This document shows, in pieces, positions 27,993-35,987 of a stretch of DNA of 64,000 bases; positions within the stretch are counted from its first letter, which is position 1; each line of letters starts with the position of its first letter. Source of the stretch: JAPOXR01 sp963662395 (GTDB lineage Bacteria; Pseudomonadota; Alphaproteobacteria; Rhodobacterales; Rhodobacteraceae); the NCBI GenBank assembly GCA_963662395.1, contig OY759511.1:868001-932000 (forward strand), given 5' to 3'. The translations under genes were made by a program, and so were the position numbers. A model generated the notes under the pieces. That model was not told the DNA's origin and did not search any database. It worked only from the letters and a program-made list of their open reading frames with translations.

Positions 27993-28029
27993 TGAACCAA
28001 AATGAACTAATATCACTGCATTTGGTTCA
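27993..28029. promoter_or_regulatory. Inverted repeat, probable LacI-type operator
   Basis: TGAACCAAA (27993-28001) and TTTGGTTCA (28021-28029) are perfect reverse complements separated by 19 bases. A third partial copy, TGAACT, stands at 28003-28008. The site lies between the divergent LacI gene and the hydroxylase gene. The arm spacing is unusual for a single LacI dimer site (normally contiguous), so the arms may be two half-sites or two operators. Confidence 0.6.
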
Positions 28030-28035
28030 ACAAGA

Positions 28036-28045
28036 TTGACGTCAA
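28036..28045. promoter_or_regulatory. Perfect 10-bp palindrome TTGACGTCAA
   Basis: TTGACGTCAA is a complete palindrome seven bases right of the inverted repeat and 63 bases before the chosen hydroxylase start. It could be another operator or contain a -35 element (TTGACG). No good -10 box at the right spacing was found. Confidence 0.4.
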
Positions 28046-28108
28046 ATGCGACAATCTGTCAATAGCGAAAACCGGCAGCATCGGGCATCGGCATCGGGAA
28101 AATGTCAA

Positions 28109-29137
28109 ATGGATGACCTTGAATCGGGGACGCGCGACAACCGCGGAAATTGGGCACCAGGTGCAGCGGCGCTGCCCGCGCCGATATGGCACCGCCCCTT
28201 CAGTCTCAAGAAGGTAATCGCCTGGCTTCCGTCCTTCTTCTGGCCCTGGAACGCCTTTCACATGGCGACAGCACTGCTGTGGGTCCTGGTGCTGATCCCG
28301 AGTTGGGAGAATCTCGTGACTCTCTCGATCCGGAACTACCTGTACCTCTATGGCCTCAATGCGATCGCGATCTTCGCCTTCTTCGGCGTGTTCGAACTGC
28401 GTTACTACATCCAGCGCGCGCAGGGCACGCGCTTCAAGTACAACTCCAGGTTTCCCGCCGATCATCCATCCGACATTTTCTGGTTCCGGAGTCAGAATAT
28501 CGACAACTTCATTCGCTCGATCTTCGTTACCGTCCCGCTCTGGACCGTGGTCGAGATTGTCATGCTCTGGGCCTATGCCAACAGTTGGGCGACCTGGCTG
28601 CCATGGGGCACGCACTGGGCGTGGCTTTCCTTCCTGATCCTGATTGCGCCGGCCATTCATGAAATCTACTTCTTCTTTCTGCATCGGCTGATCCATACGC
28701 CACTGCTCTACAAGTGGGTCCATTCAGTTCATCACAACTCGATCAATCCATCGCCCTGGTCGTCGCTTTCGATGCATCCCGGGGAGGGCTTTCCCTACAT
28801 GGCCGAAGCATGGTTGCACCTGCTGATCCCCTCGAATCCTCTCTGCGCCTACTTCACTCTCCATTCGGTCGGCTTCGGTGCCATCAACGGGCATCTCGGC
28901 TTCGAGAAATTCGAAATCGGCGGAAATACGACGCTCGACAGCCATGCCTATGTCCACTACCTGCACCACAAGTATTTCGAAGTGAACTATGGTGGTGACG
29001 GCCTCGTCCCGCTCGATATACTCTTTGGCACATGGCACGATGGCTCGAAGGAGGCCGACGAGCGCATGAAGGAGCGATTCCGCAGGAAAAGGGAAGGGAT
29101 GCGGCGCCTGGACGCTGGCGCCGGACCTGCTGAATGA
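28109..29137 (+). CDS. Fatty acid hydroxylase / sterol desaturase superfamily protein
   Basis: The 342-residue integral membrane protein has the histidine boxes of the di-iron hydroxylase superfamily: HEIYFFFLHRLIH (from about H184), HSVHH and HYLHH. Four or more hydrophobic segments surround them. Such enzymes insert oxygen into an unactivated C-H bond and need electrons from a ferredoxin or cytochrome; the Rieske ferredoxin at 35263 is a candidate donor. An ATG at 28046 is also in frame, but the 21 extra residues (polar, unlike the family) and the palindrome directly before it favour 28109. First gene of the run controlled, by inference, by the divergent LacI protein. Confidence 0.85.
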   Translation: MDDLESGTRDNRGNWAPGAAALPAPIWHRPFSLKKVIAWLPSFFWPWNAFHMATALLWVLVLIPSWENLVTLSIRNYLYLYGLNAIAIFAFFGVFELRYYIQRAQGTRFKYNSRFPADHPSDIFWFRSQNIDNFIRSIFVTVPLWTVVEIVMLWAYANSWATWLPWGTHWAWLSFLILIAPAIHEIYFFFLHRLIHTPLLYKWVHSVHHNSINPSPWSSLSMHPGEGFPYMAEAWLHLLIPSNPLCAYFTLHSVGFGAINGHLGFEKFEIGGNTTLDSHAYVHYLHHKYFEVNYGGDGLVPLDILFGTWHDGSKEADERMKERFRRKREGMRRLDAGAGPAE

Positions 29138-29190
29138 AATGACTTTTCGTCGTCCCCGAAAGCACTTGGTGGCGACATTCACCCGGGACC

Positions 29191-29220
29191 GCCCTGCGGC
29201 CCCGGCAAACGCCGCAGGGC
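29191..29220 (+). terminator. Strong hairpin between hydroxylase and binding-protein genes
   Basis: GCCCTGCGGC (29191-29200) and GCCGCAGGGC (29211-29220) form a perfect 10-bp stem with a 10-base loop, followed by ACAAAATGGG. There is no T-tract. It could attenuate transcription or protect the 5' end of the downstream binding-protein message. Confidence 0.6.
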
Positions 29221-29293
29221 ACAAAATGGGCCACCAGGCTCAATTACTGTCGGGCCGTCAACGCGACGGACCGGCATCAGGAGGAAACCCGAC

Positions 29294-30253
29294 ATGAAAC
29301 TTACCAAGACCATCGCCGCAGCCACGACTGCGGTCGTAATATCCACCGGAGCCATGGCTCAGGACATTGCCGTCATCGGCGGTTCGATCGAGGACGGATT
29401 CTGGAACCTGATCAAGAAGGGCGTCGACGACGCAACTGCCATGGTTGAAGCCAATGGTGGTTCAGTGAACTACCTTCGGACTCAAAACTACGACAATTTC
29501 GGCCCCGACCTCGTGAACCTGGTCAACCAGGCCGTGGCGCAAGGCGTCGACGGCATCGCCAGCCCGGTCTGGGTTCCCGAATCACAGGTTCCCGCACTTC
29601 AGGCGGCGCGTGAAAAGGGTATTGTCATCACGATGTTCAATGCCGGCTCGGATCTTCGCGGTGAACTTGGCGCACTGAACTACTTCGGCTCGGACGAATA
29701 CGTGGCCGGTGTCGCGGGCGGCAAGTACATGGCTGAACATGGTGCCAAGAAGATTCTCTGCCACATCCAGATTCCTGGCGCGATCAACCTTGAAGCCCGC
29801 TGCCAGGGCGTTGCCGACGGTGGATCGGAGGGTGGTGCCGAAGTCATGGTTCTGCGCGTTCCGGCCAACCTTGACGGCGACGTAACCGGCACTGCCGAGT
29901 CAATCAAGGCAGAGCTCGTAGGCGATGATTCGATCAACGCTGTCATCACTCTCGCCGCATGGGCCTCCGACGCCGCCACCAACGCGGTTACCCAGATCGG
30001 AGCAGGCGACCGGGTCATGGTTGGCACCTTCGACCTGAGTCCCGCAGCGCTTGACCGCATCGAGGCCGGCACCCAGACAATGGCGATCGACCAGCAACCC
30101 TACCTGCAGGGTTTTCTGGCAGTCTCCACACTGTTTGCGCATCTCGCCTTCGGCACCGAGGTCGTCACCGAACCGGTCTTGACAGGTCCGGCCATCGTCG
30201 ATGCCTCGAACATCGAAAGCGCATTGGCTGGCGTTGCACTCGGAGCACGCTAG
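29294..30253 (+). CDS. Sugar-type ABC transporter substrate-binding protein (RbsB/MocB-like)
   Basis: The 319-residue protein has a Sec signal peptide (MKLTKTIAAATTAVVISTGAMA, cut before QDIAV) and a Peripla_BP_4 body: GGSIEDGFWNLIKKGVDD, NLVNQAVAQGVDGIASPVWV and VMVGTFDLSP. This is the ribose/xylose/rhizopine-binding group. AGGAGGAA stands directly before the start. It delivers a sugar or cyclitol to the permease and ATPase encoded next. Hairpins on both sides of the gene suggest it is expressed more strongly than the other subunits. Confidence 0.92.
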   Translation: MKLTKTIAAATTAVVISTGAMAQDIAVIGGSIEDGFWNLIKKGVDDATAMVEANGGSVNYLRTQNYDNFGPDLVNLVNQAVAQGVDGIASPVWVPESQVPALQAAREKGIVITMFNAGSDLRGELGALNYFGSDEYVAGVAGGKYMAEHGAKKILCHIQIPGAINLEARCQGVADGGSEGGAEVMVLRVPANLDGDVTGTAESIKAELVGDDSINAVITLAAWASDAATNAVTQIGAGDRVMVGTFDLSPAALDRIEAGTQTMAIDQQPYLQGFLAVSTLFAHLAFGTEVVTEPVLTGPAIVDASNIESALAGVALGAR

Positions 30254-30266
30254 ACTGAACGCAGTT

Positions 30267-30291
30267 GCCCGGCCGGCCATGCTGGCCGGGC
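30267..30291 (+). terminator. Hairpin between binding-protein and permease genes
   Basis: GCCCGGCC (30267-30274) and GGCCGGGC (30284-30291) pair perfectly around a 9-base loop, 14 bases after the binding-protein stop. No T-tract. This position is typical of stem-loops that stabilise the binding-protein part of ABC operon messages. Confidence 0.6.
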
Positions 30292-30335
30292 GCATTCACG
30301 ATCCTGCGTCCAGGACCGAGAGCGAAGGGCGACCA

Positions 30336-31394
30336 ATGGGTAACAAGATGGCGGCCACAACCGGCGGCACCGAATCCGAAGAGACCGCCGCACCGTCACG
30401 CGCCTCCATCGGTGCCGTTTTCCGGCGTCCGGAAGTCGGGGCCCTTGTAGGCATGCTTCTCGTATTCTCGTTCTTCGGGTATTTCGGCTTCGATCGGAAC
30501 TTCCTGTCTCCCTTCGGAACATCGAGCTGGGTCAATGCCGCTTCGACCGTGGGGATCATTGCAATCCCGATCGGGTTCCTGATGATCGCAGGAGAGCTTG
30601 ACATTTCGATCGGTGCCGTGGTGCCGGCCGCGAAGATGTCCATCGCCATCGCTTGCGGCCACTACGGTCTGCCGATCCCGGTTGGCCTGCTCATAACTTT
30701 CGGGGTCGCCGGGTTCATCGGTTGGGTCAACGGCATGCTGGTGACGCGGACCAACGTACCTTCCCTGATCGTGACGCTGGCGACGCTCTTTGCCGTCAGC
30801 GGACTGACTCTTTTTCTTTCGCTATTGCTGACTGACAGGACAACGCAGGCGCTTCAGTCTCCGGCTTGGGCAAAGGAGCTGTTCGGTGCCTACCACTTCT
30901 GGGGTTTCCAGTCCTCGGTTTTCTGGTGGCTTGGACTTGCAGCGATATTTTATTTTGTGTTGCATCATTCGCCTTGGGGGAACTGGATTTTTGCTCTCGG
31001 AGGCGACAAGGAAAGCGCCCGCAATGCAGGCATTCCGATCCAGCGACTCAAGATCGCGCTCTTCATGCTTGCCTCGATGTCCGCCGCGCTGTCCGGAGCA
31101 TCCGAGACCATCCTGTCGAACTCGGCCACGACCACGACAAACTTTGCATTGATCTTCAACACGATCATTGCGGTCGTGGTCGGCGGTGTCTTGCTGACCG
31201 GCGGTTTTGGTACCGTGCCTGGAATCTTTTTCGGAACGGCAACTCTTGCCATCGTTCAGCAGGGCATCGGCTACACGCCCTTTGACAGGAATCTCTCGAG
31301 CCTCATCATCGGAGTGATGCTGCTGATCGCGGTTCTGATGAACGACACGTTCCGCAGAATGGCGACAACCATGTCGACCGCGAGGAAAAACTGA
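30336..31394 (+). CDS. Ribose-type ABC transporter permease
   Basis: The 352-residue permease (RbsC/BPD_transp_2 family) has about ten hydrophobic segments, with IPIGFLMIAGELDISIGAVV (the conserved G-E-[IL]-D-[IL]-S-x-G motif) and GNWIFALGGDKESARNAGIP (EAA-type loop). GAAGGGCG precedes the ATG at 30336. The long upstream in-frame extension overlaps the hairpin and is rejected. It transports the ligand of the binding protein at 29294. Confidence 0.92.
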   Translation: MGNKMAATTGGTESEETAAPSRASIGAVFRRPEVGALVGMLLVFSFFGYFGFDRNFLSPFGTSSWVNAASTVGIIAIPIGFLMIAGELDISIGAVVPAAKMSIAIACGHYGLPIPVGLLITFGVAGFIGWVNGMLVTRTNVPSLIVTLATLFAVSGLTLFLSLLLTDRTTQALQSPAWAKELFGAYHFWGFQSSVFWWLGLAAIFYFVLHHSPWGNWIFALGGDKESARNAGIPIQRLKIALFMLASMSAALSGASETILSNSATTTTNFALIFNTIIAVVVGGVLLTGGFGTVPGIFFGTATLAIVQQGIGYTPFDRNLSSLIIGVMLLIAVLMNDTFRRMATTMSTARKN

Positions 31395-31395
31395 A

Positions 31396-32226
31396 GTGTC
31401 GGCCATGTCAGACCGAATCCCGATCCTCGAATTGCGCGGCGTCGACAAGTCGTTCGGGCCGATCGATGTCCTGCACGAGATCTCGCTCAAGGTGCATGCA
31501 GGCGAAGTGCTCTGTCTTCTCGGGGATAACGGTGCAGGCAAGTCGACGCTGATCAAGACGCTGGCAGGGGTCTACAGGCCGAACGCCGGAACGATCCTGA
31601 TGGATGGGGAGGCGATCGAGTTCACGCGACCGCGGGACGCCCATGACCGCGGCATTGCCACGGTACACCAGTTTGGCGGCACCTATCCGCTGATGTCGAT
31701 CGGTCGGAACTTCTTCGTCGGAGTCGAGCCAACAAGGGGTTGGGGCCCATTCAGGATCTTCGATCGCAGGCGTGCAAACGAGATCGCGGTCAGGGCCGTG
31801 CAGGATTTCGGCATCACCCGCGTCGACGATGGCGACCGACTGGTGGGCGGACTTTCGGGCGGAGAGAGGCAATCGCTCGCCATCGCGCGTGCGGTCTACT
31901 TCGGCGCACGCGTCCTGATTCTGGACGAACCTACTGCAGCACTCGGCGTCAAGCAGGCGGCTCACGTACTGGGCATCGTCAACGAGGCCAAGCGCCGGGG
32001 GCTTGCCGTGATCTTCATCACCCACCAGGTGATGCATGCGCTCGCCGTGGGGGACCACTTCGCGGTCCTGATCAGGGGGTCAATAGCCGCTGACTTCCGC
32101 AAGGGAGAAAAGTCCCGCGAGGAGATTACCGACCTCATGGCAGGCGGCATGGACATGGCTTCGCTTGAAGCCCGGCTTGAAGCTCGCATGGAAACACATG
32201 ACGGCCACCGGCCGCCGCCACATTGA
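31396..32226 (+). CDS. Single-domain sugar ABC transporter ATPase
   Basis: The 276-residue ATPase has Walker A GDNGAGKSTLIKTL, signature LSGGERQSLAIARAV and Walker B VLILDEPTAALGVKQ. Ribose-type ATPases normally hold two ATP-binding domains (about 500 residues); this one has one, like the fructose importer ATPase FrcA, so a homodimer is expected. It begins with GTG two bases after the permease stop; an ATG nine bases later is possible. Confidence 0.92.
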   Translation: MSAMSDRIPILELRGVDKSFGPIDVLHEISLKVHAGEVLCLLGDNGAGKSTLIKTLAGVYRPNAGTILMDGEAIEFTRPRDAHDRGIATVHQFGGTYPLMSIGRNFFVGVEPTRGWGPFRIFDRRRANEIAVRAVQDFGITRVDDGDRLVGGLSGGERQSLAIARAVYFGARVLILDEPTAALGVKQAAHVLGIVNEAKRRGLAVIFITHQVMHALAVGDHFAVLIRGSIAADFRKGEKSREEITDLMAGGMDMASLEARLEARMETHDGHRPPPH

Positions 32227-32311
32227 CCATTCGATTACGGAACAGACTCTCCCCGGTCAGTTGGCCGACGCAAATCGACTACCGCTTCTTCCGAACGGGC
32301 AAGGACCAGAA

Positions 32312-33331
32312 ATGAGCGAGAAATTTGCCGTGATCGGTGCCGGGCTGATGGGTGCGAACCATGCCAGGATCGTGGCCGAGGATTTGCCGGGCGCCACGCT
32401 GCAGGTAGTATGTGACAAGGACGGGGATCAGGCTCGCTCGATTGCCGACAGGCATGATGCTCGCGACGCCTCCACTGATGCGGAGGCAACGATCTTTCGC
32501 GACGACGTCGACGCGGTGATCGTCGCCAGCCCTGACTGCACCCACGCCCATCTGAGCTTGTCCTGCATCGAAGCGGGCAAGCGCGTTCTCTGCGAAAAGC
32601 CGCTGTCCCAATCTGCCAACGAGTGCCTCGATGTCATGAGAGCCGAAACAGCGACCGGCACGCATCATGTCATGTTGGGCTTCATGCGCCGCTTCGACCA
32701 GTCCTGCGTCGAGATGAAGTCAGCGCTGGCTGAAGGCAAGATCGGACGGGCGCTGATGATGCACAACTTCCACCGCAACGTGGAGACTCCGAACGCCGAA
32801 TTCACGGGCGCCATGGCGATCACGAACTCGGCACCGCACGAATTCGATGTGGCACGGCATGTGTTGGGATGTGAATTCGCAAGCATATCGGCATGGCAGC
32901 CGAAACGATCCGACGACGTGGTCGCCCCGGTCGTGATGGTGCTCGAAACCACGGCCGACCAGCTCGTGACCATCGAAATCAACAACAATGCGGCCTATGG
33001 CTACGACGTTCGGGCCGAACTCGTTGGCGAGGCCGGATCGATTGCCATGAACAACGTCGCCTACACCCGCACCGACGTGCAACTGGTCAGCGGTACGGCC
33101 TACGCATCTGACTGGTGGGGCCGCTATGCCGAGGCTTACCGGCGTCAGAATCGCGCTTTTCTCAACTTCGTTTCCACCGGTATCTTCCCGGAGGCCGCCT
33201 CGAACGTCTGGGATGGCTACGCGGCGGCAAAGGTTGCCGAAACCGGCGTTCAGGCACTTGGCGAAGGCCGCAAGCGCGCCGTCGAGATGATCTCCAAACC
33301 CGAGTTCTACGAGTCAGCGACCCCTCTCTGA
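32312..33331 (+). CDS. Gfo/Idh/MocA-family oxidoreductase
   Basis: The 339-residue protein starts MSEKFAVIGAGLMGANHARI (NAD-binding) and carries VIVASPDCTHAHLSLSCIEA and the hallmark CEKPLSQSANEC with its catalytic lysine. Members oxidise cyclitols or sugars (inositol dehydrogenase, MocA) or similar polyols. GGMR-like NFHRNVE and APHEFDVARHVL match the inositol dehydrogenase branch (D-x2-R-x2-L region). It follows the ABC importer by 85 bases, so its substrate is probably the imported compound. Confidence 0.9.
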   Translation: MSEKFAVIGAGLMGANHARIVAEDLPGATLQVVCDKDGDQARSIADRHDARDASTDAEATIFRDDVDAVIVASPDCTHAHLSLSCIEAGKRVLCEKPLSQSANECLDVMRAETATGTHHVMLGFMRRFDQSCVEMKSALAEGKIGRALMMHNFHRNVETPNAEFTGAMAITNSAPHEFDVARHVLGCEFASISAWQPKRSDDVVAPVVMVLETTADQLVTIEINNNAAYGYDVRAELVGEAGSIAMNNVAYTRTDVQLVSGTAYASDWWGRYAEAYRRQNRAFLNFVSTGIFPEAASNVWDGYAAAKVAETGVQALGEGRKRAVEMISKPEFYESATPL

Positions 33332-33530
33332 ATGGAGGGGGACGAGGGGCGAGGTTGACCAGCACGTGAAAGGAGACGCCATCCAATCCGCCTTGCACCA
33401 TGCGTTCAAGATTGACCCCGGCGTGCTTCCCAAACGCAGGACTCCGGAAGGTTCACCTGCAGACAGGCCGGGGCTGGCACGAAACGAAACGAATCCAGGC
33501 GCGGATGTCCAGGATGCGGGCGCGGACCCC

Positions 33531-34226
33531 AACCTCACCCTGGCCTGCGGGACGTGCAACGAGGAGAAAGGCGCGGTGCCGGCGGAGGTCGTCCTGTCAG
33601 CACAACCGGAACGGCAGCGGCAGGCTCCCGCTGACACCGAAGGGCTGCCTCATGGCGCCGCCGCGGTCAGCGTCACCCACAGCATCCTTTACGAGGGTCT
33701 CTTGCAATCCGGCCTGCCCGGCTTCTGCTTCTCGGACGGACGGACCGGGCTCGACCGGGCGCGGCCGGGGATCCCGAAGCCGGAACTCCCTGGCACGGCC
33801 TGCGTGAGGGAGACGCCCGCGCTGACGGACCGAGACCGGGCCGTGCTCGGGAACAGGGCCTTGGGCCGGAGGTCACATGCGCTCTCGCGGGTTGGTCCGG
33901 CAGGGCCGGTGCTTTCGGGGACATGTCTCCGATCACGCGCGCGCGGGCAGGTGAGCCGGTTCGAGTATCCGGGAGGGCGCCCGAAGGCGAAGAGGTCCGC
34001 CGACGGCTTAGGGACGGATGGCATCGTGGGCGCGACCGCGCCCACGGGATTGAGGCAGGGTGTCCGTGTCGGGCGCGTCGCGGCGCAGGCCGCCGGGTCG
34101 TTCAACACTCGGGCTGCCAACGGCACGGTTCAGGGAATCTCCTACCGCTACCGCCCCGCATCGTCCAACACGTCGACGGGCACGGATACTACCACAACAC
34201 GTCACGACAAAAGGAGGCAGCGAAGA
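33531..34226 (+). pseudogene. iscB: C-terminal fragment of IscB (RNA-guided nuclease ancestor of Cas9)
   Basis: The frame reads NLTLACGTCNEEKGAVPAEV, which matches the end of the IscB HNH domain (NLTLAC..CN..KG). SILYEGLLQSGLP, GRTGLDRARPGIPK and TACV follow, then VGRVAAQAAGSFNTRAANGT and VQGISYRYR, the conserved IscB C-terminus. After about 34165 the family sequence continues in another frame (DGHGYYHNTSRQKEAA). The RuvC-III motif, normally of the form THWLDAACV, reads PELPGTACV here, so the catalytic H and D are gone. The bridge helix, RuvC-I/II and most of HNH are missing. A dead relic inside the catabolic gene run. Confidence 0.8.
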
Positions 34227-34293
34227 TGCATGGAACATGCGATATTGCAATCCTGCCCGCTCTCGGGGACGGGGTTTCTTGCGAGTTGGACAA

Positions 34294-35253
34294 ATGAAGA
34301 TAGGCTTCGTATCCGACAGCCTCGGGGCCATGTCGCTTGAAGACATGCTCGACAATGCCGTCCGCATGGGAGTTCAGGGGGTCGAAGTGAACACCTGCGG
34401 GTGGTCCACCGCACCGCATTTTGGCCTGAAGGAAATGCTTGGCGACCCAGGTGCTCGGGCTGAGTACATGGCGGCCTTCGAGACCCGTGGCCTTGAGATC
34501 ATCAGCCTGAATGCAAACGGCAACCCGCTGCATCCAACTGACCCGGCGCAGGGCGATGGCCTGAAGGACACCATCCGCGTTGCCGGCGAAATGGGACTCG
34601 ACACGGTTTGCGCGATGTCGGGCTTGCCCGAAGGTGCGCCCGGCGACGTCATGCCGAACTGGGTGGTATCAAGCTGGCCCCCCGAGACGCAGGCGATCCT
34701 CGAATACCAATGGAAGGAAAGGCTGCTCCCGTTCTGGGAGGAGATTGCCGGACTCGCGAGGGAGCACGGCGTCGAAAGGATCGCCCTCGAACTCCACGGC
34801 AACCAATGCGTCTACAACGTGCCGAGTCTCCTCAGGCTCCGTCAGGCGGTAGGTCCCGTCGTGGGCGCGAATCTTGACCCCAGCCACCTGTTCTGGATGG
34901 GCGCCGACCCATTGACGGCGGCCGAAACCTTGGGCGACGCGGTCTACCATGTCCATGCCAAGGACACGATGTTCAACCAGCCGGTGCAGGCGACCACCGG
35001 CCTTCTGGAAAACGGAAGTCTCGTGGACATCCCGGCCCGCAGTTGGTCATACATCACGCTCGGTTTCGGACATGGCGAGGAGTGGTGGCGACAGTTCTGC
35101 TATCGACTCAAGATGGGCGGCTATGACGGCTGGCTTTCGATCGAGCACGAAGACATGCTCCTGGGCGCGCTGGAGGGTCTCGAAAGGTCAGTGGCACTCC
35201 TGCAGGATATCGTGCCGAGCGCGCCCGCCGATTACAGGCCACAGGACATCTAG
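34294..35253 (+). CDS. Sugar phosphate isomerase/epimerase (xylose-isomerase-like TIM barrel)
   Basis: The 319-residue protein begins MKIGFVSDSLGAMSLEDMLD and has the AP-endonuclease-2/xylose isomerase-like barrel. Metal ligands are visible in ALELHGNQCVYN (E and H), ANLDPSHLFWMG (D, H), VYHVHAKDT (H, H) and LSIEHEDMLLG (E). Such enzymes isomerise ketoses, inososes or their derivatives (IolE, IolI, MocC-like). It is followed nine bases later by the Rieske ferredoxin gene, indicating co-transcription. The iscB relic fills the gap before it, so a promoter of its own cannot be excluded. Confidence 0.9.
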   Translation: MKIGFVSDSLGAMSLEDMLDNAVRMGVQGVEVNTCGWSTAPHFGLKEMLGDPGARAEYMAAFETRGLEIISLNANGNPLHPTDPAQGDGLKDTIRVAGEMGLDTVCAMSGLPEGAPGDVMPNWVVSSWPPETQAILEYQWKERLLPFWEEIAGLAREHGVERIALELHGNQCVYNVPSLLRLRQAVGPVVGANLDPSHLFWMGADPLTAAETLGDAVYHVHAKDTMFNQPVQATTGLLENGSLVDIPARSWSYITLGFGHGEEWWRQFCYRLKMGGYDGWLSIEHEDMLLGALEGLERSVALLQDIVPSAPADYRPQDI

Positions 35254-35262
35254 GAGGGAGCA

Positions 35263-35574
35263 ATGGCCGACTGGATCGACGCCTGCGCCAAGTGTGACAT
35301 CGAACCCGAGGATGTGATACGCTTCGACCATGGCGGACACACATTCATCATCGTGCGCGATCACGAAGACAACTACTATTGCACGGACGGGCTCTGCACG
35401 CACGAGGACATCCATCTTTGCGACGGCCTGGTTGTCTGCACCACGATAGAATGCCCGAAGCACGCATCCGTCTTCGATGTCACGACTGGCGAGGCGGAAT
35501 CGCCGCCAGCCTGCGAAGACCTCTCAACATACCGGACCAAGGTCGAGAACGGCCGGATCTTCGTGGAGATCTGA
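35263..35574 (+). CDS. Rieske-type [2Fe-2S] ferredoxin (MocE-like)
   Basis: The 103-residue protein has one Rieske domain with ligands C45 and H47 (GLCTHEDIH) and C64 and H67 (IECPKHAS). The overall sequence (VIRFDHGGHTFIIVRDHEDN, HLCDGLVV) resembles MocE, the ferredoxin of rhizopine catabolism. It would carry electrons to an oxygenase; the membrane hydroxylase at 28109 is the only candidate in the run. No NAD(P)H-ferredoxin reductase (MocF-like) gene is present in the window. AGGAGG stands just before the start. Confidence 0.9.
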   Translation: MADWIDACAKCDIEPEDVIRFDHGGHTFIIVRDHEDNYYCTDGLCTHEDIHLCDGLVVCTTIECPKHASVFDVTTGEAESPPACEDLSTYRTKVENGRIFVEI

Positions 35575-35575
35575 G

Positions 35576-35890
35576 ATGGACTTCCAGCTTGCCGCATGTG
35601 CCGGGATGATCCGGCCGGCGAGCCGTGCGGCGCGGCTCCACGAGGCGGAATTCGGAATTGCGGCCTGGAACCGGCCGACCCGGAATTCCGGCAAACCCGA
35701 AGGGGCCGACCAACGTTCAACGTCATGAATGAATATCTCGAAGAATGGCCCGCAGACGACAAAAGTGCCGAGGTGCTGCTGCGATCAGCGCGCGAAACGG
35801 CGCAGGGCTGCAGGCGGCCTGGCGTCCAGAACTTGAGCCGGCACGGAACCCGTCGCGATGTCGCACGGTTTCCCGAACCGGAAGCGGGAA
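35576..35890 (+). pseudogene. Decayed hydroxypyruvate-isomerase-like TIM-barrel gene
   Basis: The start MDFQLAACAGMIRPASRAAR, then RLHEAEFGIAAWNRPT, fits a family of TIM-barrel isomerases that begin M-x-x-x-LAACAEM and have FG..LWNWP. After about 35690 the match moves to another frame: FNVMNEYLEEWPADDKSAEV, then LLRSARETAQ and QNLSRHGT, the next conserved blocks. Homology fades after about 35890, so most of the barrel is lost. The remains lie directly after the ferredoxin gene, hence this was once part of the same pathway. Confidence 0.65.
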
Positions 35891-35987
35891 CACCGGCCAG
35901 ATCGATTGCGGGCATGCCGACTCTCCTCTCATCACGCCTGCATGGGGCTCGCAGGCCTTCGCAACCCGACCGAGAAAGGATCCACAG

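Noticed and set aside
33366..34340. A 324-codon open frame taken as an intact gene
   Set aside because: Only its middle part has homology (IscB), the end of that homology is in another frame, and the active-site residues are missing. It is a relic.
35263..35574. Rieske protein as a subunit of a ring-hydroxylating dioxygenase
   Set aside because: No alpha-subunit oxygenase gene is present. The size and sequence fit a stand-alone ferredoxin of the MocE type.
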